The translations under genes and the position numbers were made by a program. From contig NZ_VIGC02000001.1 of NCBI RefSeq assembly GCF_006569185.2, positions 248,001-312,000 of the forward strand: a stretch of DNA of 64,000 nucleotides, read 5' to 3'. Below the pieces are notes generated by a model. The model did no database searches. It worked only from the letters and a program-made list of their open reading frames with translations, and had not been told where the DNA came from. This DNA comes from Litorilinea aerophila. Lineage in GTDB: Bacteria; Chloroflexota; Anaerolineae; Caldilineales; Caldilineaceae. Positions 1 through 9,574 of this stretch are shown piece by piece (the stretch's first letter is position 1; every line of letters begins with the position of its first letter).

Positions 1-658
1 GGAGTTCGAGCTGGATCCCACCGCGGACATCTGGCTCTTTCTGGATCTGCACCGGAATACGGAGGTAGGGCTGCCGTGGACGCCCGAACCGCCCGAGCCG
101 CCCATCTTCGCCCTCCACAGCCGCAGGCGACGGGCCGAGCAGCCGGAGTTGCCGCCGGTGACCACCGAATACAGCATCACGGTGGTGGCCAGCCTGGCCC
201 GCTATTTCCTCATGCGCAATCGAGCTGTGGGGCTGAGCTGCCAGGGGCGAACCCGGCACTATCTCCAGCCGGACCGGGGAGAACGGCAGCTCAACAAGAT
301 CCTGGAGGCCCTGGCCGTCGTATCTGCAGGCGGCAACATGCCCTTTGCCCACCTCATCGCCAGCGACGGCATTCGCCTCAACCGCCATGACACGGTGCTG
401 GCCGTCAGCGCGGACCCCAGCCCAGACTGGGCCGTGGCGTTGCAGCACATCCAGCGCCGGGGCGTCAACAGCGTGGCTGTGGTGATCGATGGATCTTCAT
501 TTGGTCGGGAAACCAGCTATGGGGAACTGCTCAGCGAGCTGGAGGCCGCCGGCATCTCCACCTATCGAATCCAGCGGGACGACCCTATTGCCCACGTGCT
601 GAGCAGCGGCACCCACTACTACGCCCCCCGTCAACAGCGACTCATCGACCAGATTTGA
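1..658 (+). CDS. DUF58 domain-containing protein, C-terminal part
   Basis: The reading frame is already open at base 2, so only the C-terminal about 218 residues are present. The first visible residues (EFELDPTADIWLFLDLHRNTEVG) resemble the DUF58 segment in which a von Willebrand-like fold carries an acidic LDxS-type strand; the rest (VVASLARYFLMRNRAVGLSC, then AVALQHIQRRGVNSVAVVID) fits the distal part of that fold. DUF58 proteins usually sit beside MoxR ATPases and transglutaminase-like proteins, but those neighbours would lie outside the window. Function is not established for this family. The stop TGA is at 656-658, and the gene converges on the DUF3037 gene. Confidence 0.75.
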   Translation, partial: EFELDPTADIWLFLDLHRNTEVGLPWTPEPPEPPIFALHSRRRRAEQPELPPVTTEYSITVVASLARYFLMRNRAVGLSCQGRTRHYLQPDRGERQLNKILEALAVVSAGGNMPFAHLIASDGIRLNRHDTVLAVSADPSPDWAVALQHIQRRGVNSVAVVIDGSSFGRETSYGELLSELEAAGISTYRIQRDDPIAHVLSSGTHYYAPRQQRLIDQI

Positions 659-711
659 ATCCGGACGGCCCGGGATGTACCCGGGATGGCCATTCCTTCC
701 CGCTGGTGAAT

Positions 712-1104
712 TCAGGTAGGACGGTGCTCGCGCCGCACCCACCGGGCCATGAGCGCCTCCAGCGCCTGGGCCGGGTCGTGGCACAGGCCACAGTGAACCG
801 GCGAGGTCTGAATGACGGTGTTGTGGGGCGCCACCAACCAGTGGAAACTCTCCGCCTGCCCCAGCGCGCCGATGGGCCCCTCGCCAGCACAGATACGGAG
901 GATCAGATCCAGGTGGGCCTGGACTTCATCCGCATCCAGATCGGGGGCCATGGCCCGCAGCCGCGCCCGGTCCAGCTCGATGCAGGCGCCCAGAAAGCGA
1001 CGGGTGCGGCAGAAGAGGATCACGCCCACGGTCAGAAATTCGTCCCGTTCCAGGCGGGGCACCACGCGGATGAAGGCGTAGTCATAGGAGCTGAGCGTGG
1101 GCAT
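712..1104 (-). CDS. DUF3037 domain-containing protein
   Basis: A 130-residue protein starting MPTLSSYDYAFIRVVPRLER, matching the DUF3037 pattern (YDYAvIRvVP.verEEFlNVGVilf) over nearly its whole length. The family has no known biochemical activity. Its start lies inside the end of the upstream HipA-like kinase gene (23-bp overlap, different frame), which implies translational coupling. DUF3037 genes are recurrently found next to HipA-like kinases, so this protein may be an antitoxin-like, regulatory or substrate partner; that role is inference. It is the last gene of the leftward hyp-hipA run. Confidence 0.8.
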   Translation of the reverse strand: MPTLSSYDYAFIRVVPRLERDEFLTVGVILFCRTRRFLGACIELDRARLRAMAPDLDADEVQAHLDLILRICAGEGPIGALGQAESFHWLVAPHNTVIQTSPVHCGLCHDPAQALEALMARWVRREHRPT

Positions 1105-1876
1105 GGACGGCCTCCTCCACGAAACGGGTGGATGCGTTGAGCCGGCTCATCAGGTAGGCCAGATAGGCGTGCCGATGCTCCGCCGGGGAGCGGAACTGGG
1201 GCTCGTCCCCCAACCATTCCTCCGGAATCAGGGAGAGGATGGCCAACAGCCGCTCCTCGGTCAGGATGGGGCGCAGCCGGGCATCCGCCTCTGGGATGCT
1301 GGCGGCAAAGGGCAGCAGCGTATGCTGGCGGATCAGGGGGAAGGGCGTCTGGCTGCGCTCCAGATAGTTGTTCCAGTCGTGGTGGAAGTAGAGGGAAGCC
1401 CCGTGGTCGATGAGCCAGAGCTGTTTCTGCCAGATGAGCAGGTTGACGTTGCGGGGCGTCCGATCCACGTTGGTCACCAGGGCGTCGAACCAGACGATCG
1501 CCGATGCCAGTTCCGTGGACGGGGGTGGCTTCAGCAGCTGGTTGAAAGCGAAGGCGCTGGGTAGATAGCGCATGCCCAGGTTGAGGCCATAGCTGGCCTG
1601 CAGCAGATCCTGGATCTCGGGATCTGGCTCCGAACGGCCGAAGCCCGGCTCCAGGTGGATGAACACAATCTCCGGCACCCGCAGCCCCAACAGGCGGGCG
1701 ATCTCCCCGGCCACCAATTCCGCGATCAGGGCGCGCACCCCCTGGCCGGCTCCCCGGAACTTCATGACATAGAGCTCACCGTCGTCGGCCTCCACCAGGG
1801 CAGGCAAGGAACCGCCCTCCCGCAGGGGCTGGATGTAGCGGGTCGCCATCACCGTGCGCAGGGTTGGGGTGGACAT
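1082..1876 (-). CDS. HipA-like serine/threonine kinase family protein
   Basis: About 264 residues. I chose the ATG at 1876 because TAAGGAGG lies six bases upstream; a longer frame to 1897 contains that ribosome binding site. The central part has a kinase-like core of the HipA C-terminal type: a catalytic-loop-like stretch DALVTNVDRTPRNVNLLIW (Asp and Asn spaced as D....N) and LIDHGASLYF as the metal-binding DFG-like motif. It lacks the N-terminal HipA subdomain and there is no HipB helix-turn-helix gene next to it, so it is not a classical HipBA toxin-antitoxin pair. It begins about 40 bp after hypE on the same strand and overlaps the DUF3037 gene. Confidence 0.75.
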   Translation of the reverse strand: MSTPTLRTVMATRYIQPLREGGSLPALVEADDGELYVMKFRGAGQGVRALIAELVAGEIARLLGLRVPEIVFIHLEPGFGRSEPDPEIQDLLQASYGLNLGMRYLPSAFAFNQLLKPPPSTELASAIVWFDALVTNVDRTPRNVNLLIWQKQLWLIDHGASLYFHHDWNNYLERSQTPFPLIRQHTLLPFAASIPEADARLRPILTEERLLAILSLIPEEWLGDEPQFRSPAEHRHAYLAYLMSRLNASTRFVEEAVHAHAQLL

Positions 1877-1915
1877 GGTTTCCTCCTTAGGACGCATCTG
1901 TTCCGTAGCCCTCGT

Positions 1916-2986
1916 TCAACAGATGCGCGGCAACTGCTCGCCGCTGAGCATGTCCACCACCCGCATGCCGCCGATGCGGCTGCGCAGGAACACCTTGCCC
2001 GGGTGCTCTGCCACCACCTGGCCGATGATGGCGGCCTCCCGGCCCAGGGGATGCTCCCGCATGGCCGCCAGCACCTCTTCGGCCACGTCCGGGGCCACGA
2101 TGGCCAGGCACTTCCCCTCGTTGGCCACGTAGAGGGGATCCAGCCCCAGAATCTCACAGGCGCCCCGGACTTCTTCCCAGATGGGGATGCGGCTTTCCTC
2201 CAGGCGGATGCCCACCCGAGCCCCGGCGGCAATTTCGTTCAGGGCGCTGGCCACGCCGCCCCGGGTGGGATCCCGCAACACGTGGATCCGATCCTGGCCC
2301 GCCTCCAGGATCTGCGCGACCAATTCGTGCAGGGGCGCGCTGTCGCTCTCCAGCGCGGTCTCGAACTCCAGCCCCTCCCGCACGGACATGATGGCAATGC
2401 CATGGACGGCGATGGCCCCACTGATCAACACCACGTCTCCAGGCTGCGCCCGCCGGGGCGAAATCTCCACCCCCGCCGGGATCAGCCCAATCCCCGTGGT
2501 GTTGATGAAAATACCGTCGCCCTTCCCCCGGTCCACCACCTTGGTATCCCCGGTGGCGATGGGCACGCCCACAGCCTGGGCCGCCTGTTGGATGGATTGC
2601 ACCACCCGCCAGAGCTCCTCCATGGGCAGCCCTTCCTCCAGGATGAAGCCCATGGAGAGGGCCAGGGGCCGGGCGCCACACATGGCCAGGTCGTTGACTG
2701 TGCCGTGCACAGCCAGCGAACCGATGTCACCGCCAGGGAAGAAGAGGGGACTGACCACAAAGGAATCGGTGGAGAAGGCCAGCCGCGCGCCGTTCACGGC
2801 CAGCACTGCGCCATCGTGGAGGAGCTCCAGGGTCGGGTTGGCAAAGGCGGGCAGGAACATCTTCTCAATGAGCATTTGCATCAGCCGTCCGCCGCCGCCG
2901 TGGGCCAGGGAGACCGCGGGGTAGTCGCTGATGGGGATGGGGCACTGGAGATTGGCCAGAAAATCGGGGTGTGTGTCTGCCGTCAT
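1916..2986 (-). CDS. hypE: Hydrogenase expression/formation protein HypE (carbamoyl dehydratase)
   Basis: A 356-residue protein of the AIR-synthase-like fold. HypE receives a carbamoyl group from HypF on its C-terminal cysteine and dehydrates it, using ATP, to a thiocyanate that becomes the CN ligand of the NiFe site. The protein ends in LPRIC, the exact conserved tail with the acceptor Cys as last residue. Other marks are AHGGGG near residue 28, [19 protein letters not shown] and [13 protein letters not shown] (nucleotide binding). The ATG at 2986 overlaps the hypD stop in an ATGA arrangement, giving tight coupling; a longer upstream extension in this frame is only the shadow of hypD. Confidence 0.96.
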   Translation of the reverse strand: MTADTHPDFLANLQCPIPISDYPAVSLAHGGGGRLMQMLIEKMFLPAFANPTLELLHDGAVLAVNGARLAFSTDSFVVSPLFFPGGDIGSLAVHGTVNDLAMCGARPLALSMGFILEEGLPMEELWRVVQSIQQAAQAVGVPIATGDTKVVDRGKGDGIFINTTGIGLIPAGVEISPRRAQPGDVVLISGAIAVHGIAIMSVREGLEFETALESDSAPLHELVAQILEAGQDRIHVLRDPTRGGVASALNEIAAGARVGIRLEESRIPIWEEVRGACEILGLDPLYVANEGKCLAIVAPDVAEEVLAAMREHPLGREAAIIGQVVAEHPGKVFLRSRIGGMRVVDMLSGEQLPRIC

Positions 2987-4074
2987 ACGGTGACCCTCCC
3001 ATACTGGTAGTAGGCGGCGCAGGCGCCTTCGGAAGAGACCATGGGGGCGCCCAGGGGATGTTCCGGCGTGCACCGGGTGCCGAAGACGCTGCACTCGTGG
3101 GGTTTCTTCAGCCCCTGCATGATCTGCCCCGCGATGCACAGGGGCGACTCCTGGGCGGTGACATCCTCCACCTGGAACCGCTTCTCGGCGTCGAAGGCGG
3201 CGAACTCCGGGCGCAGGCAGTAGCCGCTGTTGGGAATCAGGCCGATGCCGCGCCACTGGCGGTCACAGGGCTGAAAAACCTGCTGCAAAAGGCGTTGGGC
3301 CACCTCATTGCCCGAACGCGAGACGGAACGGGTGTACTGGTTCTCCACGCCCCAGCGGCCCTCTTCCAGGGCTTTGAGGGTCATGTAAATGCCCTGGAGC
3401 AGATCCAGCGGCTCGAAGCCGGTCACCACAATGGGCACCCGATATTTCTCGGCGATGGGCTCGTATTCCCAGTAGCCCATCACCGTGCAGACGTGGCCGG
3501 CCGCCAGAAAGCCCTGCACCTGATTGCTGGGTGAGCCCAGGATGGCCTCCATGGCCGGCGGCACCAGTACATGGGAACAGAGGATGGAGAAGTTGGTCAG
3601 CCCCAGTTGCCTGGCCTGCCAGACGGCCATGGCGTTGGCGGGCGCGGTGGTCTCGAAGCCCACGGCGAAGAAGACCACCTCCCGGTCCGGGTGCTTCTGG
3701 GCCAGCTTGACGGCGTCCAGGGGGGAATAGACCATGCGCACGTCGCCCCCCTCCGCCTTGACGCTGAGCAGGTCCGCCTGGGAACCCGGCACCCGCAGCA
3801 TATCCCCAAAGGACGTGAAAATGACCTCTGGACGTCGGGCGATGGCCATGGCCTTGTCGATCAGTTCCAGCGGGGTGACGCACACCGGGCAGCCGGGGCC
3901 ATGGACCAGGGTCACCTCCGGCGGCAGCATGTGGTCAATGCCGAACTTGATCAGGGTATGGGTCTGGCCCCCACAGATCTCCATGAGGGTCCAGGGGCGG
4001 GTCACCACCCGGCGGATGGCCTGGACCAGCTTTTGGGCGTCCGCCTCATTGCGATATTCATCCACAAATTTCAT
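2983..4074 (-). CDS. hypD: Hydrogenase maturation protein HypD (Fe-S scaffold)
   Basis: 363 residues, the normal family length. HypD binds a [4Fe-4S] cluster and, with HypC, forms the scaffold on which Fe(CN)2CO is assembled. Diagnostic motifs are visible: CGGQTH (Cys34), GPGCPVC (Cys62 and Cys65), and C-terminal cluster cysteines in [17 protein letters not shown] and [10 protein letters not shown]. The gene overlaps hypC by 4 bp upstream and hypE by 4 bp downstream, so the three are one translationally coupled unit. Confidence 0.97.
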   Translation of the reverse strand: MKFVDEYRNEADAQKLVQAIRRVVTRPWTLMEICGGQTHTLIKFGIDHMLPPEVTLVHGPGCPVCVTPLELIDKAMAIARRPEVIFTSFGDMLRVPGSQADLLSVKAEGGDVRMVYSPLDAVKLAQKHPDREVVFFAVGFETTAPANAMAVWQARQLGLTNFSILCSHVLVPPAMEAILGSPSNQVQGFLAAGHVCTVMGYWEYEPIAEKYRVPIVVTGFEPLDLLQGIYMTLKALEEGRWGVENQYTRSVSRSGNEVAQRLLQQVFQPCDRQWRGIGLIPNSGYCLRPEFAAFDAEKRFQVEDVTAQESPLCIAGQIMQGLKKPHECSVFGTRCTPEHPLGAPMVSSEGACAAYYQYGRVTV

Positions 4075-4397
4075 ATCTGCTTCCCCTCTTCCGATGGATG
4101 GCCAGGGTCTGTTCCCGCCGGTGGTCCGTCCTCGGAGGCATATTCGGGCTGGGGGATCTCCAGCTCGGCCAGCTCTTCCATCTGGCGCAGGAACTCGAAA
4201 ACCTGCCTGGCCTCCTCTTCATCCAGCTTGCTGATGGCAAAGCCCACGTGGACCACCACGAAATCCCCCACCTGGGCATCGGGGACATAGGCCAGGCAGA
4301 CGTCCTTGGTGATGCCGCCGAAACTGACCTTGCCCATGGGGATGCCCTGGGCGGATTCCTCGATTCGTACTACCTGGCCCGGAACACCGAGACACAT
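4071..4397 (-). CDS. hypC: Hydrogenase maturation chaperone HypC/HybG
   Basis: 108 residues starting [12 protein letters not shown], the canonical HypC start in which Cys2, after removal of Met1, coordinates the iron carried between HypD and the large-subunit precursor. The OB-fold part continues through [37 protein letters not shown]. The acidic tail after residue 75 makes it longer than the usual 75-95 residues. It sits between the cysteine-free paralogue and hypD. Confidence 0.95.
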   Translation of the reverse strand: MCLGVPGQVVRIEESAQGIPMGKVSFGGITKDVCLAYVPDAQVGDFVVVHVGFAISKLDEEEARQVFEFLRQMEELAELEIPQPEYASEDGPPAGTDPGHPSEEGKQI

Positions 4398-4401
4398 GAT
4401 C

Positions 4402-4635
4402 TTACCTCCCGCTTGTCGTTTGGTTCGCTGGCTGGCCTGTTGAGGATGGCGCCGACGGCTCCACCTTGCTCAGGGCCACCCCGGCATGAATCAACACCAC
4501 GTCGCCCACCGCCACCCCCGGGAGGAGGTCCAGTGAGATCCGGGTGATAGCCCCATCCACCCAGACCTTGCCCATGGAGAGGCCGTTCTCCTGGTAGAGA
4601 GCCATCACCCTGCCGGTTACAAAATGCATGCCCAT
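4402..4635 (-). CDS. HypC-like paralogue without cysteine
   Basis: 77 residues whose core (GRVMALYQENGLSMGKVWVDGAI, then LLPGVAVGDVVLIHAGVALSKVE) follows the HypC/HupF OB-fold pattern strand by strand. It begins MGMHFVTGRV instead of MCLGVPG and contains no cysteine at all, so it cannot carry iron as HypC does. GGAGGAGGG stands six bases before the ATG at 4635, and the gene starts two bases after the hypF stop, so it is well expressed in the operon. Possible roles are a chaperone for another Hyp protein or a regulator of HypC, but nothing in the sequence decides this. Confidence 0.85.
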   Translation of the reverse strand: MGMHFVTGRVMALYQENGLSMGKVWVDGAITRISLDLLPGVAVGDVVLIHAGVALSKVEPSAPSSTGQPANQTTSGR

Positions 4636-4637
4636 GG

Positions 4638-7052
4638 CTACCCTCCTCCGGCCCAGCGTGCGGCGGCCACTGCCACCTGCCCCAGGCTGATGCCCCCATC
4701 GTTGGGGGGAACCTGACGGTGCAGCAGGACCTGAAAACCGGCCTGTCGCAGCTGTACCACTGCCCTCTCGGTCAACAGCCGGTTCTGGAAACAGCCCCCG
4801 GTGAGAGCTACCCGGGGCTCACCCACAGCCTGGGCAATGGCCAGGATGGCCGCCGCGGCAGCGTTGTGAAAACGGGCCGCCATGACGCCCACCTCTGTGC
4901 CCCGGGCCAGGTCGTCCAGCAGCGCCTCCACCAGGGGGCCCCAGTCCCAGACCCCGGCCCACGGAGCATGGTTCGCCGAGGGGTCGCCACAGGGCTGCGC
5001 CACCAGGGCCACGGGATAGGCATCGCGCACATCGGGATCGGCCACAAACTCCAGGGCCATGGCCGCCTGCCCTTCAAAGGTCACCCGGGGATGGAGGCCG
5101 AGCAAGGCGGCTACGCCGTCAAAGAGGCGGCCGGCGCTGGTGGTCCACGGCGCGTGGATGCCCCGGTCGAGCATCTGGGCCAACACCCGGCGCTCGGTGG
5201 GGCTCAGGGCCTGCACCGGCACCAGATCCTCCCGCAGCAGTGCCCTCTCTCCATCGAGTTCCCACAGCAACGCCAGGGCCACCCGCCTGGGCTCCTGGAT
5301 GGCCGCCTCGCCCCCCGGCAGGCGGAAGGGGCGCAAATGGGCCACCCGGGTAAAGCCGGTGGCGTCGCCCAGGAGAAACTCCCCACCCCACACGGTACCA
5401 TCGGGCCCATAGCCGGTGCCATCCCAGGTCACGCCCAGGGCTGGGCCTTCCGCCTGATTTTCGGCCAGGCAGGCAGCCAGGTGGGCATGGTGATGTTGCA
5501 CCGGAATCAGGGTCAGCCCTGCGCCCGGCCCGCTCTGTTCCAGCTGCTGTTGGGCCCAGCGGGTGGAGAGGTAGTCAGGATGCAGGTCGTGGGCAATGGC
5601 CACCGGCCTGGCTTCGTACAGGCGCAGGAAGTCGGCGATGACCCGTTCGAAGGCGGCCAGGGCCTCGGCGGTCTCCAGGTCGCCGATGTGCTGGCTGATG
5701 AAGACCTGCTCGCCCACGCTCAGGGCGACGGTGTTCTTCAAATGGGCCCCCACACCTAACAGGGTGGGCAGCGGGCGGGCCATGCGCACCGGCAGGGGAG
5801 CGTACCCCCGGGCTCGCCGAAGCAGGCGCACCTCCCCGTCCAGGATCCAGGCCACGCTGTCGTCCACGTGGCGGGCGATGGGCCGGTCATGAATCAGGAA
5901 GCAGCCGGCCACATGGCCCAGGCGCTCCATGGCCTCCCACTCGTCGGTGCAGATGGGCTCATCGGTCAGGTTACCGCTGGTGGCCACCACGGGAAAGTCC
6001 AGCTCCTGCAGCAACAGGTGATGCAGGGGTGTGTAGGGCAACATCACCCCCAGATTGGGGCTGCCGGGGGCCACGTTGTCGGCCACGGGTGCCCCGGCGC
6101 GGCGGGGCAGAAGCAGGATGGGCGCCTCGGGGCCGGTGAGGGCTTCGGCCGCCTGGGGAGAGACCCGGCAAAGGGTCCGCGCCTGGTCCAGGTCCCGGGC
6201 CATCAGGGCGAAGGGTTTATCCCGCCGGGGTTTGCGTTCCCGCAGCCGGGCGACGGCCTGGGGGTTGCCGGCGTCCACCATCAGGTGAAAGCCGCCGAGC
6301 CCTTTCACCGCCACGATGGCCCCCGCCTTCAGGGCGTCCGCAGCACTCCGCAGGGCACCCTCCCCTTCCGCCATCAGGTGCCATCCGCCCGCCGACCGGG
6401 GCCAGCGGCCACTTTCCCGGGCAGTCGTCCCGGGCCGGCCTCCGGAGACGTCCCCGAAGACAGCCCCGGCCGAGGCGCCGTACAGGGCCAGCTGGGGGCC
6501 ACAGGCCGGGCAGGCGATGGGCTGGGCATGGAAGCGCCGATCCAGCGGGTTTTCATACTCGGCCCGGCACTGGGGGCACATGGCGAAATGGGCCATGGTG
6601 GTGTGGGGCCGGTCGTAGGGAAGGGCCTGAATGATGGTAAACCGGGGTCCACAGTTGGTGCAGTTGGTGAAGGGATAGCGGTAGCGCCGATCGGCAGGAT
6701 CGGCCACCTCGGCCAGACAGTCGGCGCAGGTGGCGATGTCCGGCAATACCAGGACCGTCTTGACGCCCTGTTCCTGGCTGTGGCGAATTTCGAAGTCCCC
6801 ATAGCCCACGGGCGCCAGCCAGACAGCGTCCAGGCTGTCGATCCGGGCCCGTGGCGGCTTATCGGCCGACAGGCGTGCCAGGAAGTCCTCCAGGGTGGAC
6901 CGGTTCCCTTCCACTTCGATGAACACGCCCTGGGTGTCGTTGATGACCCAACCGCGCAGGCCCATTGCCACGGCCAGGCGATACACGTAGGGGCGAAAGC
7001 CGACGCCCTGCACCGCCCCATGGATCTCCACCCGCAGACGCTGCTCGGTCAT
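4638..7052 (-). CDS. hypF: Carbamoyltransferase HypF
   Basis: 804 residues in the full HypF order: N-terminal acylphosphatase domain (VQGVGFRPYVYRL, catalytic Arg20), two zinc-finger CxxC pairs between about 108 and 185 (CADC, CTNC, CPQC, CPAC), a YrdC-like nucleotide domain (LKAGAIVAVKGLGGFHLMVDA) and a Kae1-like carbamoyl-transfer domain (VQHHHAHLAACLAE, VTWDGTGYGPDGTVWGGEF, LTGGCFQNRLL). It makes carbamoyl-AMP from carbamoyl phosphate and passes the group to HypE. A roughly 35-residue low-complexity insert (around 190-225) lies between zinc fingers and YrdC domain. First gene of the leftward hyp operon; no hypA, hypB or hydrogenase structural gene is in the window. Confidence 0.97.
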   Translation of the reverse strand: MTEQRLRVEIHGAVQGVGFRPYVYRLAVAMGLRGWVINDTQGVFIEVEGNRSTLEDFLARLSADKPPRARIDSLDAVWLAPVGYGDFEIRHSQEQGVKTVLVLPDIATCADCLAEVADPADRRYRYPFTNCTNCGPRFTIIQALPYDRPHTTMAHFAMCPQCRAEYENPLDRRFHAQPIACPACGPQLALYGASAGAVFGDVSGGRPGTTARESGRWPRSAGGWHLMAEGEGALRSAADALKAGAIVAVKGLGGFHLMVDAGNPQAVARLRERKPRRDKPFALMARDLDQARTLCRVSPQAAEALTGPEAPILLLPRRAGAPVADNVAPGSPNLGVMLPYTPLHHLLLQELDFPVVATSGNLTDEPICTDEWEAMERLGHVAGCFLIHDRPIARHVDDSVAWILDGEVRLLRRARGYAPLPVRMARPLPTLLGVGAHLKNTVALSVGEQVFISQHIGDLETAEALAAFERVIADFLRLYEARPVAIAHDLHPDYLSTRWAQQQLEQSGPGAGLTLIPVQHHHAHLAACLAENQAEGPALGVTWDGTGYGPDGTVWGGEFLLGDATGFTRVAHLRPFRLPGGEAAIQEPRRVALALLWELDGERALLREDLVPVQALSPTERRVLAQMLDRGIHAPWTTSAGRLFDGVAALLGLHPRVTFEGQAAMALEFVADPDVRDAYPVALVAQPCGDPSANHAPWAGVWDWGPLVEALLDDLARGTEVGVMAARFHNAAAAAILAIAQAVGEPRVALTGGCFQNRLLTERAVVQLRQAGFQVLLHRQVPPNDGGISLGQVAVAAARWAGGG

Positions 7053-7261
7053 GGCTCAGCCATCTTTGTCCTGATGGGGCCCATGCCCCGTTGGAGGGGA
7101 TGCCCCGGCGGCCTGAAGGCTACTTTCAGGAAGCCTCCTCCGCCATGGGACAGACCCGCTGGATAAATGCCACCAGCTCCGCAGCTGCCGGCTCGGCCTC
7201 ACCCAGCGCCGGGCATCCACAGTCCGCCCGTGGCTCCCCAAAACAAGATACTGCTACAGCC

Positions 7262-7289
7262 ATTGTACTACTTCGAGGCTGAAGCTCAA
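7262..7289 (-). promoter_or_regulatory. Candidate sigma-70 promoter of the hyp operon
   Basis: On the minus strand TTGAGC (7284-7289) and TACAAT (7262-7267) are separated by 16 bp, giving a start near 7255 and a leader of about 200 nt before hypF. This is a pattern match only. No intrinsic terminator is obvious between this site and hypF. Confidence 0.35.
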
Positions 7290-7326
7290 ACCTCTTGTCC
7301 CATCGTCCGCGGATCTGCCCAGCGCC

Positions 7327-8316
7327 CTATGGCCGGGGGCGGAGGCGCCAGCGGGGGCGTTGCCGGGCCCGGCCCAGCCGCTGGATGGCCAGGGCCGCGC
7401 TCAGCAGGATAAGGAGGCCCCCCACCATCTGGAGCCAGGTCAACTGTTCGTGGAGAAACAGGGTGGACCACACGATGGTCAGTAGCGTCTCCAGGGGGCC
7501 CAAGAGCGCCAACTGGCCGCTGCCCAGGATGGCCACGGCCGCAAAGTAGGCCAGCCGGGAGAGGAAGGTGCTGACCACTGCCAGCACCGCCACCGCCAGC
7601 CATCCGCCCCATCCCGGCGCGGCCCAATGGGCTCCCATGAGCCACCAGCCGGCCAGCACCACCAGGGTCATGGAGCCGGTGACGTAGAAGACGACGGTGC
7701 GGGAGTCGTAGGCCGGCAGATACCACTGGATCAGGGCCATCTGGAGGGAAAAGAGCATGACGGCAAAGAAAGCCAGGCCAAAGCCAGTCCAATGGATATG
7801 GCCGCTGGGACCGATGAGCAGGTAAACGCCGCTCAGGGCCAGCACCAGCCGCACGCCATGGCGGTAGGTGACCCGCTCCCCGCGCAGGGCCAGGAGGCTG
7901 AGCACGAACAGGGGGCTCAGGGAAATGATCATGGAGATGAGGGATGCTTCCACAAAATTGAGCGCCCAAAAGAAGCAGAGCATCCCCACGCCGTTGAGGA
8001 GCCCCACCAGGAAGGCCATGCGCAGGCCCGGCCCGTCGATCTTCAACCGGGCGGGATTGACCGCGGCAATGGCGGCCGCCAGGAGAAAAGTGGCCAGCAC
8101 CATGCGCGCAGCCAGCAGGGAGGTGGCGTCAAAACCCGCCAGGATGGCCGCCCGGGCCACCGGCGCCGCCACGCTGAAACAGAGGGTGGCGAAGAGGGCC
8201 AAGACCCAGCCACGGTTGCGGGCTTGCTGGGAGATGGGGCTTTGTCCAGGCGTTGCCCTCCCCACGGCCGGCGGCGCCACCATCGACGCCGGCTTGTCGG
8301 CGACGACAGTCGGCAT
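7327..8316 (-). CDS. EamA/DMT superfamily transporter
   Basis: About 329 residues with ten predicted hydrophobic segments in two repeats (for example [21 protein letters not shown] and [20 protein letters not shown]), the EamA arrangement of drug/metabolite exporters. The substrate cannot be told. I prefer ATG at 8316 (MPTVVADKP), which has GAGGT five bases upstream, over the TTG two codons earlier. The first 35 residues are polar and probably cytosolic. The C-terminus is Arg-rich. The gene stands alone between the hyp operon and a methyltransferase gene on the same strand. Confidence 0.88.
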   Translation of the reverse strand: MPTVVADKPASMVAPPAVGRATPGQSPISQQARNRGWVLALFATLCFSVAAPVARAAILAGFDATSLLAARMVLATFLLAAAIAAVNPARLKIDGPGLRMAFLVGLLNGVGMLCFFWALNFVEASLISMIISLSPLFVLSLLALRGERVTYRHGVRLVLALSGVYLLIGPSGHIHWTGFGLAFFAVMLFSLQMALIQWYLPAYDSRTVVFYVTGSMTLVVLAGWWLMGAHWAAPGWGGWLAVAVLAVVSTFLSRLAYFAAVAILGSGQLALLGPLETLLTIVWSTLFLHEQLTWLQMVGGLLILLSAALAIQRLGRARQRPRWRLRPRP

Positions 8317-8358
8317 AGTCAACCTCTTTCCAGATGCAATCGATGAAAAATTTTGGAC

Positions 8359-9222
8359 CTATTGCCGCGGGTCCGTTGTCGAAGACGCTCCAGGATCCCC
8401 CTGGCGGGACGCCTCGGCCAGCCGCGCTTCGGCCAGGGCGCAGTAGTCCGGCTCCACGTCGAACCCCACGTAGTGGCGGCCGGTGCGCAGGGCCGCGACA
8501 CAGGTGGTGCCCGACCCCATGAAAGGATCCAGCACCACGTCGCCCACATAGGAGTACAGACGGATCACCCGTTCAGCCAGTTCCACAGGAAAGGGCGCCG
8601 GATGGCCCACCCGTTTCGCCGACTCTGGCAGGATCTCCCAGACCGAGAGGGTGCTTTCCAGGAATTCATCCCGGCTGATGTCCGAAATGCCTTTATCCGG
8701 CCGGCTATAATCGCCCTTGGCGAAGACCAGCAGATACTCGTGGACGTCTCGCAGCCGCGGCGCCTTGGCACTCATCCAGCTTCCCCAGGCGCAGCTTCCG
8801 CTGGCCCCCCGGGCCTTGCGCCAGATGATCTCGCCCATGGGCAGGAAGCCAATGCGCATGTGGAGCTCGTAGAAGAACATGTGGAGCGGAATGTAGGGCT
8901 TGCGCCCCAGGTTGGCAATGTTGATGACGTAGCGCCCCCCCGGCCGCAATACCCGGTAGACCTCCTGACCCACGGCCTGGATGAGATCCAGGTAAGCGGC
9001 CAGGTGCAAATCGTCGTCGTACTCCTTGCCCACGTTGTAGGGCGGCGATGTGAAGGCCAGGCCCACCTCCCCGTCTGGGATAACGCTCATGTCCTCGGCC
9101 GAGTGGCAGTAGATGCGATCCACCCAGGGGGAGCCATCCAGGGGGAGCTCGCTTGCAGCAGGACAGGCCTGGGCCGAGCCATCGGGGCCGCCTCCCGGGG
9201 GCACGCCGGAGGATGCAGCCAT
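8359..9222 (-). CDS. Site-specific DNA-methyltransferase (N4-cytosine/N6-adenine type)
   Basis: A type II-like amino-methyltransferase of the beta order: catalytic motif IV (TSPPYN, about residue 58) comes first and the SAM-binding motif ([10 protein letters not shown], followed by YVGFDVEP) lies near the C-terminus. TSPPY favours N4-cytosine but does not prove it. The frame is open to an ATG at 9462, but the extra 80 residues are Arg/Pro/Gly-rich with weaker third-position GC than the core and no ribosome binding site, so I use the internal ATG at 9222; this start is uncertain. No restriction endonuclease gene is adjacent, so it may be an orphan methyltransferase. Confidence 0.85.
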   Translation of the reverse strand: MAASSGVPPGGGPDGSAQACPAASELPLDGSPWVDRIYCHSAEDMSVIPDGEVGLAFTSPPYNVGKEYDDDLHLAAYLDLIQAVGQEVYRVLRPGGRYVINIANLGRKPYIPLHMFFYELHMRIGFLPMGEIIWRKARGASGSCAWGSWMSAKAPRLRDVHEYLLVFAKGDYSRPDKGISDISRDEFLESTLSVWEILPESAKRVGHPAPFPVELAERVIRLYSYVGDVVLDPFMGSGTTCVAALRTGRHYVGFDVEPDYCALAEARLAEASRQGDPGASSTTDPRQ

Positions 9223-9574
9223 CAGCGCCTGGAGAAGGATTCGTCCGGGCGCGGCTGGACCGCGGTGCAGGTTGCGGCTGTAAAAAGGGGTCGCGTCGTG
9301 GGATTCACGCCGGCCGGTGCCAAAGGAGGAGGTGGTCGTCCGACGTTTCCCTGCGGGGCGTTGCCGATCATCCCCTTGGTCGGGCCTCCCCCGAGGGTCG
9401 CCCGCATCGGTAAGGGGGCGTTCGGGCGTCCCATTGGGCTGGGCCCGGCTTGTATCGTCCATGGAGGTGTTCTATGCCCTTCTGCGGGAAAGGAAACTGA
9501 CACCGGCGCGCCCATGGGGCATCGCCAGCCAGAAAATGCCTGCAAACCCGGACGATCCGGTGGCGCAAATGGAA

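Noticed and set aside
1655-3010. 451-codon plus-strand frame opposite the HipA-like and hypE genes
   Set aside because: Antisense shadow; the His/Gln/Gly-rich product is typical of reverse frames of GC-rich genes.
9223-9462. Extra 80-residue N-terminus of the DNA methyltransferase
   Set aside because: Low-complexity Arg/Pro/Gly composition, weaker third-position GC and no ribosome binding site; kept only as a possibility.
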